From the NCBI RefSeq assembly GCF_001730525.1, contig NZ_MDFN01000001.1:124001-188000 (forward strand): a DNA stretch of 64,000 nt, given 5' to 3'. The position numbers were made by a program, and so were the translations under genes. Of the stretch, positions 8,635 to 16,971 are shown piece after piece. Position 1 is the first letter of the stretch. The number at the start of each line of letters is the position of its first letter. The notes under the pieces are model-generated. The model had not been told where the DNA came from. It did no database searches and saw only the letters and a program-made list of their open reading frames with translations. The stretch is from Arcticibacter eurypsychrophilus. GTDB lineage: Bacteria; Bacteroidota; Bacteroidia; Sphingobacteriales; Sphingobacteriaceae.

Positions 8635-9552
8635 ATGTATAAAATATTAATTCTTTTGTCAGGACTACTCATTTCAATGGAGCTCAGCGCACAAAGCATC
8701 ATTCCACTATATACAGGAAAAGTTCCTAATTCCGTTACTGCTCCCGATTATAAGGAAGAAAAAGTGGTCAATGCAGAAGGGCAGATCAGATATGGTAAGG
8801 TATCTCAACCAACCCTTGAAATCTATTTACCGGAAGCAAGTGCCGCTACAGGTGCTGCAGTATTAATTATTCCGGGAGGCGGTTATAGTATTGTAGCCTA
8901 TACTCACGAAGGGATGGATATTGCCAAAGAATTTAACAAAATGGGCATTGCCGCATTTGTACTAAAATACCGATTACCATCTGATAAAATTATGGTGGAT
9001 AAAACGATCGGACCTCTGCAGGATGCACAGCAAGGCATAAAAACCATCCGTATGCGGGCGACTGAGTGGAAAATTAACCCTGCCAAGGTAGGAATCCTTG
9101 GCTTTTCTGCAGGTGGACACCTTGCTTCTACTGCTGGAACTCATTTTGCTAAGGCGGTTATCCCTAATAAAGAAGGTACCAATCTTCGTCCGGATTTTAT
9201 GGTACTAGTTTATCCGGTGATCAGCTTAAGCGATAGTTTAATGCACAAAGGCTCAAGGGATAAATTGTTAGGTAATACGGCTTCATCTGAACAAATAAAA
9301 CTGTATTCCAATGAGTTGCAGGTTACATCAGACACTCCTCCAACTATTTTGATCCAAGCAGGAGACGACAAAACGGTTCCGGTTGGAAATAGTATCGTGT
9401 TTTACCAAAGCCTGATAGCTCATGGTGTTCTTGCGGAAATGCATTTGTATCCTAAAGGAGGACATGGATTTGGTCAGGTTCCAGGCAGAACTCCCGATCA
9501 ATGGACAGAGCGGGTACAGCATTGGTTAAAGTCATTAGATATCATTAAATAA
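8635..9552 (+). CDS. Secreted alpha/beta hydrolase, acetylxylan-esterase-like
   Basis: This 305-residue protein has a signal peptide (about residues 1-20, ending LSAQ). The oxyanion motif PGGGYS is at 80-85 and the nucleophile elbow GFSAGGH carries Ser158. An acid lies in QAGDDKTVP (about 252) and a histidine in KGGHGFG (about 284). This is the pattern of the BD-FAE/acetylxylan esterase group, which removes acyl groups from plant polysaccharides or oligosaccharides, probably in the periplasm. The next gene begins 8 nt after its stop, so the two form an operon with the Gfo/Idh oxidoreductase. The exact ester substrate is unknown. Confidence 0.88.
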   Translation: MYKILILLSGLLISMELSAQSIIPLYTGKVPNSVTAPDYKEEKVVNAEGQIRYGKVSQPTLEIYLPEASAATGAAVLIIPGGGYSIVAYTHEGMDIAKEFNKMGIAAFVLKYRLPSDKIMVDKTIGPLQDAQQGIKTIRMRATEWKINPAKVGILGFSAGGHLASTAGTHFAKAVIPNKEGTNLRPDFMVLVYPVISLSDSLMHKGSRDKLLGNTASSEQIKLYSNELQVTSDTPPTILIQAGDDKTVPVGNSIVFYQSLIAHGVLAEMHLYPKGGHGFGQVPGRTPDQWTERVQHWLKSLDIIK

Positions 9553-9560
9553 AGAAAAGC

Positions 9561-10535
9561 ATGAATACGATTAACTGGGGAATAATTGGTTGTGGAGATG
9601 TTACGGAAAGGAAAAGTGGACCTGCATTTAATAAGGTGCCGAATTCTAAATTAGTAGCAGTAATGAGACGCGATGCTGCTAAAGCGGAAGATTATGCCAG
9701 GCGGCATGGTGTACCGAAATGGTATACTGACGCATCAGAACTGATCAATGACCCTGAGGTAAATGCTATTTATATTGCTACGCCCCCGGATTCGCATGAG
9801 AAGTATTCACTGGAAGCCATGAAAGCGGGTAAACCGGTGTATGTAGAAAAACCGATGACACTTTCCAGGGACTCAGCGGAACGGATGTTTAAAGCATCGG
9901 AAGAGCAACAAGTTAAATTAACTGTGGCGCATTACCGCAGAGGACTTCCAATATTTAATAAAATTAAGGAATTAATTGACAGTAAGGCTATTGGCGACAT
10001 TAGGTATGCTAATCTTCACATGTTGCAACAATATGAGTCGCCCTTAATAACCCAAACTGACGATAACTGGAGAGTGAACCCAGAGATTTCTGGAGGGGGG
10101 CTGTTTCATGACCTTGCTCCTCATCAGCTTGATTTGATGCTTTTCTTTTTTGGCCCAATTAAATTCGCTCGTGGCATTTCAGCTAACCAGGCAGGATATT
10201 ATAAAGCAGACGATATCGTTGCAGGAGAACTTCTTTTTGAAAACGGGATATTCTTCTCCGGATTGTGGTGTTTCAGTGTGCCTCCGGAAGAACAACTTGA
10301 CCGCTGTGTGATTATGGGCTCAGAGGGCAAAATCACCTTTTCGGTATTTGGCAACTACTATATTCTGAGCAAGAACGGAAAAGATGAGCGTATAGAATTC
10401 AACCTGCCAGAAAATATTCAACATCCTATGATACAATTAGTCGTTGATTATTTCCTGGACAAAGGGCCAAATCCATGTGATGGAAGTATTGGTATTGATG
10501 TGATGAATATGTTAGATCAGTTTACTCTCCGATAA
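9561..10535 (+). CDS. Gfo/Idh/MocA family oxidoreductase
   Basis: This 324-residue protein has an N-terminal Rossmann fold with GIIGCGDV (7-14), the family motif EKPM (96-99) and the C-terminal alpha/beta domain with GGGLFHDLAPHQLD, where a histidine usually serves in catalysis. Enzymes of this family oxidise or reduce sugars and cyclitols with NAD(P). There is no Tat signal, so it is cytoplasmic. It is co-transcribed with a secreted esterase, which suggests a carbohydrate substrate (inference). Its last 24 nt overlap the end of the convergent PfkB kinase gene. Confidence 0.9.
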   Translation: MNTINWGIIGCGDVTERKSGPAFNKVPNSKLVAVMRRDAAKAEDYARRHGVPKWYTDASELINDPEVNAIYIATPPDSHEKYSLEAMKAGKPVYVEKPMTLSRDSAERMFKASEEQQVKLTVAHYRRGLPIFNKIKELIDSKAIGDIRYANLHMLQQYESPLITQTDDNWRVNPEISGGGLFHDLAPHQLDLMLFFFGPIKFARGISANQAGYYKADDIVAGELLFENGIFFSGLWCFSVPPEEQLDRCVIMGSEGKITFSVFGNYYILSKNGKDERIEFNLPENIQHPMIQLVVDYFLDKGPNPCDGSIGIDVMNMLDQFTLR

Positions 10536-11477
10536 ATTCATAAAGAAGGGTTTGCTTAACCAGTTGAATAAACGTTCGGCATCCTCTCTTTTAAATAAGC
10601 CTGTTCCGGGGTTCATGGTCGCCGCTGTACCACATGCAACACCCATTTTGGCCATATCTGAGTAAGAACCATCCCTTGCTAACACCGAAACCATGCCGGC
10701 AACCATACTATCTCCGGCTCCTACTGTACTTAGTTTCTTTACAGCTGGTGCCGGAATATACTCCGCCACATCTTTAGTAACCAGGTAAGCTCCCTGGGGG
10801 CCCATAGAGACTACTACGATCTCTGCTTTCCCTTGATCAATTAATTGTCTTGCAGCTTCGTTTGCTGAATCATTATCCAATGACTCTATCCCCGTAAGGG
10901 TACCTAGCTCACCTAAATTGGGCTTAAGCAGGAACACTCCTTCTTCTAAAACCTCTCTCAAAGCGTCTCCTGAAGTATCGACAATAACTTTAGCTGATTT
11001 TTCTTTGACTAGCTTAACCAGCTTTCTCAAATACAAAGCGGATACCCCCGGAGGCATACTGCCGCTTATAACTACAATATCGGGGAATGGGCTAAGTTTG
11101 CTTATTTTATCCAGGATTTTTTGCTGCTCGTCCTCAGAAATGGCATAACCAGGCATTCCGAAGCGATATTGTTGATTGGTTGATTTTTCTACTACAATGA
11201 AGTTTTCTCTGGTTTCTGCTGATACTTCAAAAGGATCAACCTCAACCCGCTCTGCAGCGATTAATTCTTTGAGCAAATCACCGGTACGACCGCCTGAAAG
11301 GAAAAAAGCAGTTGAAATAATATCCAGCCTCACAAGTCCGCGCGACACATTAATACCTCCCCCACCCGGGTGGTAAAGAGGTGTATTACATCTTAATTTT
11401 TTTTCAGGAGCAATAAGGTCTACCGCGCAGCTTTTGTCTACAGCGGGGTTTAAGGTAATTGTTAAAATATTTTTCAT
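10512..11477 (-). CDS. PfkB-family hexose/tagatose phosphate kinase (1-phosphofructokinase type)
   Basis: This 321-residue protein begins MKNILTITLNPAVDKS, typical of the FruK/LacC/PfkB group. It has the sugar-binding GGGGINVSRGL (about 38-48) and the C-terminal PfkB signature TVGAGDSMVAG (about 250-260) with the catalytic Asp. It phosphorylates a sugar phosphate with ATP; fructose 1-phosphate, fructose 6-phosphate and tagatose 6-phosphate are all possible. No PTS genes are nearby, which weakens a FruK reading. The gene is convergent with, and overlaps by 24 nt, the Gfo/Idh gene. It may contribute to sugar use in the same cluster. Confidence 0.88.
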   Translation of the reverse strand: MKNILTITLNPAVDKSCAVDLIAPEKKLRCNTPLYHPGGGGINVSRGLVRLDIISTAFFLSGGRTGDLLKELIAAERVEVDPFEVSAETRENFIVVEKSTNQQYRFGMPGYAISEDEQQKILDKISKLSPFPDIVVISGSMPPGVSALYLRKLVKLVKEKSAKVIVDTSGDALREVLEEGVFLLKPNLGELGTLTGIESLDNDSANEAARQLIDQGKAEIVVVSMGPQGAYLVTKDVAEYIPAPAVKKLSTVGAGDSMVAGMVSVLARDGSYSDMAKMGVACGTAATMNPGTGLFKREDAERLFNWLSKPFFMNLSESKLI

Positions 11478-11714
11478 TAAATCTATATTTAGGTAAGGTC
11501 TACTTCAGGAAACAAATCAAATCTCCTGTTAAATTACAGCACAATAGGTTTTTATTGTGACATACTACATATGTTGTAAAATTTGACAGCAAACACAGAA
11601 TTAGAGTTCCACGTCTGCTCCAACAACATTCAAAAATAGATATTGTTAGTTAAATATGCACTGTAACAGGATATATGTATTTGCTTTCATTAAATTATTT
11701 TTATATTTATTTCC

Positions 11715-12200
11715 ATGATACCAAAAACCGTCATTGCCTGCTGTCATACTCTTTTGGAAAAAGGGATGACGATATCATTTGCTGAAAGTGTAACGGCTGG
11801 AAAGCTTATACATGACTTCAGCTCTGTGCCCAACTGTGGATCTATTACATTAGGTTCTGTTGTTTGTTACGACCGGTCGGTGAAAGAAAATCTGCTGGGC
11901 ATCAGTCCGGATATTATTGATAAATATACGGCAGAATCTCCTGAAGTCACTCAGCTACTGGTAAAGGGATTAAAAAGTTTAATTCCTGCAGATGTGATGA
12001 TCGCGGTTACCGGACTTGCACACCCTGTAGAGGATGAATCTCCGGATAAACCAGTAGGGACTATTTTTGTAAGCGGCTGTATCAAAGGAAAAACGTGGGA
12101 AACTAAATTTTTATTTGAAGGAAGCCCCGAAGACATCATCACCCAAACGATTGATGCCATAGCAGTGATCCTGCTAGACGAACTTACAAAATCACATTAA
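11715..12200 (+). CDS. CinA C-terminal domain protein (NMN deamidase-like)
   Basis: This 161-residue protein is a stand-alone CinA-C/PncC domain. The signature SFAESVTAGKL is at about 20-30, followed by GSVVCYDRSVKENLLGI and AVTGLAHPVE. PncC enzymes convert nicotinamide mononucleotide to nicotinate mononucleotide and ammonia in the NAD salvage cycle. The usual motif has a Gly after TGxA followed by GP; here it reads TGLAHPVED, so activity is not assured. Start ATG 11715 is preceded by a weak promoter match. It ends tail-to-tail with dCMP deaminase, overlapping by 9 nt. Confidence 0.8.
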   Translation: MIPKTVIACCHTLLEKGMTISFAESVTAGKLIHDFSSVPNCGSITLGSVVCYDRSVKENLLGISPDIIDKYTAESPEVTQLLVKGLKSLIPADVMIAVTGLAHPVEDESPDKPVGTIFVSGCIKGKTWETKFLFEGSPEDIITQTIDAIAVILLDELTKSH

Positions 12201-12653
12201 TACCTGCTGGGTTTCAACACCAAAGCGATTAAGAAATTCTACGCCTTCATCCTTTGCTAAACCTTTATACTGCGCATAGGAGTTTTTATACAACACCTTT
12301 TTGATACCAGTTGAAAAGATGATTCGTGCACAAGAAAGACAGGGTGACAAGGTAACATATAAGGTAGCCCCTTCAAGGTCTGTTCCATTTTTTGAAGCAT
12401 ATAGAATTGCATTTTCCTCTGCATGCAAGGCCAAAGAGCAACTTCCTTTGGCATCGCGGGCGCAACCGGTTTCAGGAAACTCTTCATCACAGTTATGAGT
12501 GCCTGCGGGAGGACCATTATATCCGATGGATATAATACGCGTATCTTTTGTTAAAACGGCCCCAACCTGAGCCTTAACACAGTGCGAACGTTTAGCAAGA
12601 TCGCTTGCTAAGTTCATGAATATATTTCCGAAGCTTGGTTTTTCTACTAACAT
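12192..12653 (-). CDS. dCMP deaminase / cytidine-deoxycytidylate deaminase family protein
   Basis: I place the start at ATG 12653, giving 153 residues (MLVEKPSFG...). A longer frame to TTG 12716 exists, but that TTG is part of a promoter element and its extra 21 residues are hydrophobic and unlike the family. The protein has the zinc-binding HAEENAIL and PCLSCA motifs and the QVGAVLTKD and SIGYNGPPAGTHNC segments typical of dCMP deaminase. It converts dCMP to dUMP to supply thymidylate synthesis in the cytoplasm. It overlaps the convergent CinA-C gene by 9 nt at its 3' end. Confidence 0.9.
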   Translation of the reverse strand: MLVEKPSFGNIFMNLASDLAKRSHCVKAQVGAVLTKDTRIISIGYNGPPAGTHNCDEEFPETGCARDAKGSCSLALHAEENAILYASKNGTDLEGATLYVTLSPCLSCARIIFSTGIKKVLYKNSYAQYKGLAKDEGVEFLNRFGVETQQVLM

Positions 12654-12713
12654 AAAAAGCAATAAATAGTTGTTTACGGCGTATAGGATTAGGATTAACC
12701 TAATACAACCTTT

Positions 12714-12721
12714 CAAAATTA
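12714..12721 (-). promoter_or_regulatory. -7 element of the dCMP deaminase promoter
   Basis: The minus strand reads TAATTTTG, an exact TAnnTTTG. Transcription would begin near 12710, inside any longer coding frame, which fixes the start codon at 12653 and gives a leader of about 57 nt. Confidence 0.5.
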
Positions 12722-12854
12722 ATTTAATTTACAACTACTAAGAGAATATTAACATCATTATGAGGGTTTTAAAAAGTCATTTTTTATATAATACACGAAT
12801 AAGTCACTTTTTTGATCATAATTTTAGATATTCGCAGACTTCCAACCAAACTAG

Positions 12855-13484
12855 ATGCTCGAAACAATAATTTCTGGTATAGGACTTGGCATAGTTCTTT
12901 CGTTCGCAACCGGCCCTGTTTTCTTCGCTTTGTTGAAAACCAGTATTGAAAGAGGTTTTCATGCTGGCATTTTTCTTGCGGGGGGGGTTTTACTGAGTGA
13001 TGTAATATATGTGGCCTTGGCGCTTTATGGATCGTCCTATATACAGTTTGAAAATCAGTACCGCGTCCCTATTGGGATGGCAGGTGCAGCAGTAATGATG
13101 GGAATAGGTTTTTATTACCTGCTTAAAAAAGTTCAGATTAATTATGATAACGTAACTTCTACAAAAAGGAACACCGGTTATTTTATAAAAGGTTTTCTGA
13201 TGTGCATATTCAACCCTTCCCTTTTATTGTATTGGGTAAGTGTTACCAGTGGAATTATTTCCATAACAGGAGAAATTAAAGCGGAAATGGTGATACCTTT
13301 CTTTGGATCAATTCTGATCACTCAGTTCAGCATGGATTCTCTAAAGGCTTATTATGCCAATAAATTACGCTACAAAATAAAAGAGAGAAACATCTTACTC
13401 TTAAATAGAGTAGCTGGTTCTCTCATAATGATTTTTGCACTTAAATTAATTTATAATCTGGTATTCAATATACCGCTGATCTAA
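12855..13484 (+). CDS. LysE-family amino-acid exporter
   Basis: This 209-residue protein has about six hydrophobic segments and the LysE/RhtB N-terminal pattern GIVLSFATGPVFFALLKTSIERGF, with GxxxSxxxGP. These inner-membrane proteins export amino acids such as lysine, threonine or homoserine. The middle segment MCIFNPSLLLYWVS is the family's conserved NP region. The substrate is not predictable. Two similar boxes (AAGTCAyTTTTTT) lie upstream at 12774 and 12801 and may be regulatory. Its stop overlaps by 4 nt that of the convergent PurF-like gene. Confidence 0.88.
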   Translation: MLETIISGIGLGIVLSFATGPVFFALLKTSIERGFHAGIFLAGGVLLSDVIYVALALYGSSYIQFENQYRVPIGMAGAAVMMGIGFYYLLKKVQINYDNVTSTKRNTGYFIKGFLMCIFNPSLLLYWVSVTSGIISITGEIKAEMVIPFFGSILITQFSMDSLKAYYANKLRYKIKERNILLLNRVAGSLIMIFALKLIYNLVFNIPLI

Positions 13485-15382
13485 ACGTAAGCTCTTTGAT
13501 TTTTACCTTCAACCCAATTCATAAAGGCTTTGTTCACCACTTTGTTTCCTCCTGGGGTAGGGTAATTACCGGAGAAATACCAGTCACCCAGATGATCAGG
13601 AATAGCCTTGTGCAGGTTATCCAGGGTTTGATAAATCACCTTAACACTGGATTGAATACCTTTAGGTGAAATGATCTGTGCAATCTTTTCTGAGATCTGA
13701 TCGTCAGTAAATGGGGCATAAATCGCTTTGATGAAATTCTCCTTTTTCTCCTTGCCATCCAGTATCGCCTGTTGACACTTTGCATAGGTCTCATCAATGA
13801 TATGTTCAAGTCCTGCATCCTTCAATAAGGCAATAGCAGCTTCAAATGCAACAAACTCACCCATTCGGGACATGTCAATACCATAACAGTCCGGATAACG
13901 AATTTGAGGGGCCGATGAAACCACGATGATCCGTTTAGGACCTAACCGATCCAGGATCCTTAGAATACTTTGTCTCAGCGTGGTTCCTCTAACAATTGAA
14001 TCATCGATAACAACTAAATTATCTTCTCCGCTCTTCACAACTCCGTAAGTGGTATCATAGACATGAGAAACCATGTCCTGCCTGTCGGCATCCTGCGTAA
14101 TAAAAGTACGAAGCTTTACATCCTTAATCGCAATCTTTTCTACCCGGGGTGCCATACTTAGCACTTCATCGAGTTCTTCATCAGAGATCTTATCAGAGCG
14201 CTTCAGGAGCGTTTCCTTTTGGTATTTCTTAATATACTTATGAAGTCCCTCAACCATGCCATAAAACGCAACCTCTGCGGTATTCGGAATGAAAGAGAAT
14301 ACGGTATTTTTTAAATCACAGTTTACAGCTTCAAGGATCTGCGGACAAAGCAATCTTCCCAATTGCTTTCTCTCCCGATAAATGGAAGCATCGCTTCCGC
14401 GGGAGAAATAGATCCGTTCAAATGAACATGATTTTTGAACCTGAGGCTCACGAAACATTTCCTCCGAAATCTGACCATTCTTTTTAATGATCAGCGCATG
14501 TCCGGGTTTAATTTCCTTAACCGCTTCAATAGGGATATTAAAGGCAGTTTGAATGGCAGGGCGTTCTGAAGTGACCACAACAACCTCGTCGTCCTGATAA
14601 TAATAGGCGGGACGTATTCCAGCAGGATCACGCATCACAAACGCGTCACCATGACCGAATATACCTTCAATCGTATAGCCGCCATCCCAGGTCTTAGCTG
14701 AGCGTTTTAATATCTTGGCTACATCAATATTATCAGCAATTAATCTACTTATTTCAGCGTTACTATGACCTTCGGATTTAAAATGGTCAAATAGCACCTG
14801 ATTTTCATCATCAAGAAAGTGCCCTATCTTTTCTAAAACAGTCACCGTATCTGCCCGCTCCTTTGGATGCTGCCCCAGTTCAAACAATTGCTCGAGGAGT
14901 TCGTCCACATTGGTCATATTAAAATTACCGGCAATGACCAGGTTCCTGCTCATCCAGTTATTCTGACGAAGGAAAGGGTGGCAATTTTCCACACTATTCT
15001 TACCATGCGTACCATAACGCAGATGACCCATAAGAACCTCACCAGTGAAACTGATGTTCTCCTTTAGCCATTCGGCATTCTGAAATAACTCGGGTATGTT
15101 CTGAATATCAGCAAATTTCTTTTGAACATGTTCAAAAACTTCGGATACCGCAGTAGAACCCATTGCACGGTAGCGACTGATATAGCGATTTCCTGGGGTT
15201 ACATCCAATTTGATCGTTGCTATACCTGCACCATCCTGGCCACGATTATGCTGTTTCTCCATTAATAAATACAGTTTATTTAAGCCGTATAAGGCCGTAC
15301 CGTATTTTTCCTGATAAAAAGAAAGGGGTTTTAATAGACGGATGAGTGCGATGCCGCACTCATGTTTTATTGCTTCACTCAT
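13481..15382 (-). CDS. Long PurF-like amidophosphoribosyltransferase
   Basis: This 633-residue protein has an N-terminal glutamine amidotransferase domain with the nucleophile Cys9 in HECGI. RGQDGAG and YGTHG..SVENCHPF follow as in PurF. A phosphoribosyltransferase domain carries the PRPP loop VVIDDSIVRGTT. PurF makes 5-phosphoribosylamine from PRPP and glutamine. Ordinary PurF is about 470-510 residues; here there is an extended middle and about 100 extra C-terminal residues. The usual PDSG-type segment reads FIPNTAEVAFYG. This long form recurs in Bacteroidota, often beside a normal PurF, so its exact role is uncertain. It has its own promoter at 15401. Confidence 0.8.
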   Translation of the reverse strand: MSEAIKHECGIALIRLLKPLSFYQEKYGTALYGLNKLYLLMEKQHNRGQDGAGIATIKLDVTPGNRYISRYRAMGSTAVSEVFEHVQKKFADIQNIPELFQNAEWLKENISFTGEVLMGHLRYGTHGKNSVENCHPFLRQNNWMSRNLVIAGNFNMTNVDELLEQLFELGQHPKERADTVTVLEKIGHFLDDENQVLFDHFKSEGHSNAEISRLIADNIDVAKILKRSAKTWDGGYTIEGIFGHGDAFVMRDPAGIRPAYYYQDDEVVVVTSERPAIQTAFNIPIEAVKEIKPGHALIIKKNGQISEEMFREPQVQKSCSFERIYFSRGSDASIYRERKQLGRLLCPQILEAVNCDLKNTVFSFIPNTAEVAFYGMVEGLHKYIKKYQKETLLKRSDKISDEELDEVLSMAPRVEKIAIKDVKLRTFITQDADRQDMVSHVYDTTYGVVKSGEDNLVVIDDSIVRGTTLRQSILRILDRLGPKRIIVVSSAPQIRYPDCYGIDMSRMGEFVAFEAAIALLKDAGLEHIIDETYAKCQQAILDGKEKKENFIKAIYAPFTDDQISEKIAQIISPKGIQSSVKVIYQTLDNLHKAIPDHLGDWYFSGNYPTPGGNKVVNKAFMNWVEGKNQRAYV

Positions 15383-15400
15383 GGAATATCAATGAGCCCG

Positions 15401-15408
15401 CAAAATTA
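15401..15408 (-). promoter_or_regulatory. -7 element of the PurF-like gene
   Basis: The minus strand reads TAATTTTG, with a run of Ts at the -33 position. The predicted leader is about 15 nt. Confidence 0.5.
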
Positions 15409-15463
15409 GTATTTTTAAAGTTAAAAAGAACTATATCTGAAAAGATGACATAAGTTTAGACTA

Positions 15464-15482
15464 GCCTTTTAAATTAAAAGGC
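15464..15482 (-). terminator. Hairpin at the nuoN stop codon
   Basis: GCCTTTT (15464-15470) and AAAAGGC (15476-15482) form a 7-bp stem over the end of nuoN. There is no U-tract, so it is a weak candidate for the end of the nuo operon. Confidence 0.3.
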
Positions 15483-16968
15483 CGGGCATAATACCCCAGA
15501 GAATCAGTAATAAGGTTAGGATCAAACTGATATAACTCAGTGTATCACGCTTCACTTTAACAATAAAAATTTCATCAGATTGTCTTAAAAAAGCGTTCAA
15601 AGGTATTTTAAAATAGTAAAATAAGGAAACAACAGTAGTTAATGCGGCTACAATAAGTAAGGAAAGCATCCATATGGAATTCGTTGCACTGTAACTTTCA
15701 ATCGCAGCAGAAAAAATCAAGACCTTCCCCATAAAACCGGCTAAAGGAGGCAAACCGGTTAAAGACATCAGAATAATGACAAAACAGACCATCTCCAGGG
15801 GAAATACTTTTCCTAATCCTTTATAAGAAGATATGTTTATAATTCCTGTCTGCTCCTCAATTTTTCCAGCAATCATGAATGCCGCCATGTTGGCTATAGA
15901 ATACATCATCAAATAGAACAGCATAGCTTTGATTCCATCGTTTGAATTCACTATGATAGCCATCAAGATCAATCCGGTATGTCCAATTGACGAATAGGCC
16001 AGCATACGCTTCATGTTATTTTGCCAAATAGCTGCAAAGTTGCCTACAATCATAGAGCCTATAGCTATTACTGAAAGAATAGCGACAAAATCAAAAACCG
16101 GTGTTCCCTGAGAAGTATTGCTTGCAATATGGAAAGGTTCCATAAATCGGATTAAAACAGCAAACCCTGCCATTTTTGGTCCGGTTGATAAGAATGCAGT
16201 GACAGGAATCGGTGCACCCTCATATACATCAGGACTCCAGAAGTGAAGCGGCACAAAAGCCAGCTTAAATCCGATACCCACTAATACCAATATAATGGCG
16301 ATAGCGGCTACAGATTGAGGCATTTCAGCCAGCCGGATCATAAACTGAGGATCAGATAAGGAGAGTGTACCAGTAAAGGCATATAATAAAGACATGCCAT
16401 ATAACATAATGGCGGAACAAACTCCTCCGAAAAGGGCATATTTCATTGCTGCTTCCGATTGCTTTTCGCCATCAGACACATAGCCTACCATGAGATAAGA
16501 CGCTAGAGAGACCATTTCAATGGAAATATATACCATGAGTAAGCTTGATGCCATAGCCATCAGGTTTAGGCCAAGCAAAGCTGCAGGAAGGAGCATATAC
16601 AGATCACCAATACCTTTGTTATGATTCTGCATCCGGATATTACCCTTTATAAAAATCGCGTAAAGAATGACAACCGCGGAAAAAAGCAGTTTAAATATAA
16701 TGCCTATCCGGTCTATTTTTAGCGAATCATTAAAGACGCTGATCCCATTTATGGACGATTGATATTGAATAATCGTAAAAAAGGCTGATACAACAATACC
16801 GGTTAAAACTAGAACATAGGTATGTACAGACTTCTTTCCCGGGTAAAAAAGATCCACGAGAATAACCACAATAAAGGTAATGATCAGCACAATTTCCGGA
16901 AGGAAATGAGGCATTCCTGTTATTATATTCTTAATTAATTCGGGCAGAATAGAGGTAAATTCGTTCAT
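15469..16968 (-). CDS. nuoN: NADH-quinone oxidoreductase subunit N
   Basis: This 499-residue protein has about 14 membrane helices and the antiporter-like core of complex I, with the conserved charged segments of NuoN (MKYALFGGVCSA, KLAFVPLHFWSPDVYEGAP, MKRMLAYSSIGHTG). It is one of the three proton-pumping subunits in the membrane arm. It follows nuoM with 3 nt between them and is the last gene of the nuoH-N operon. Length and motif order fit the family, so identity is secure. Confidence 0.96.
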   Translation of the reverse strand: MNEFTSILPELIKNIITGMPHFLPEIVLIITFIVVILVDLFYPGKKSVHTYVLVLTGIVVSAFFTIIQYQSSINGISVFNDSLKIDRIGIIFKLLFSAVVILYAIFIKGNIRMQNHNKGIGDLYMLLPAALLGLNLMAMASSLLMVYISIEMVSLASYLMVGYVSDGEKQSEAAMKYALFGGVCSAIMLYGMSLLYAFTGTLSLSDPQFMIRLAEMPQSVAAIAIILVLVGIGFKLAFVPLHFWSPDVYEGAPIPVTAFLSTGPKMAGFAVLIRFMEPFHIASNTSQGTPVFDFVAILSVIAIGSMIVGNFAAIWQNNMKRMLAYSSIGHTGLILMAIIVNSNDGIKAMLFYLMMYSIANMAAFMIAGKIEEQTGIINISSYKGLGKVFPLEMVCFVIILMSLTGLPPLAGFMGKVLIFSAAIESYSATNSIWMLSLLIVAALTTVVSLFYYFKIPLNAFLRQSDEIFIVKVKRDTLSYISLILTLLLILWGIMPGLLI

Positions 16969-16971
16969 ATT

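Noticed and set aside
12654-12716. 21-residue N-terminal extension of dCMP deaminase from TTG 12716
   Set aside because: The TTG is part of a TAATTTTG promoter element, and the extension is hydrophobic and absent from the family.
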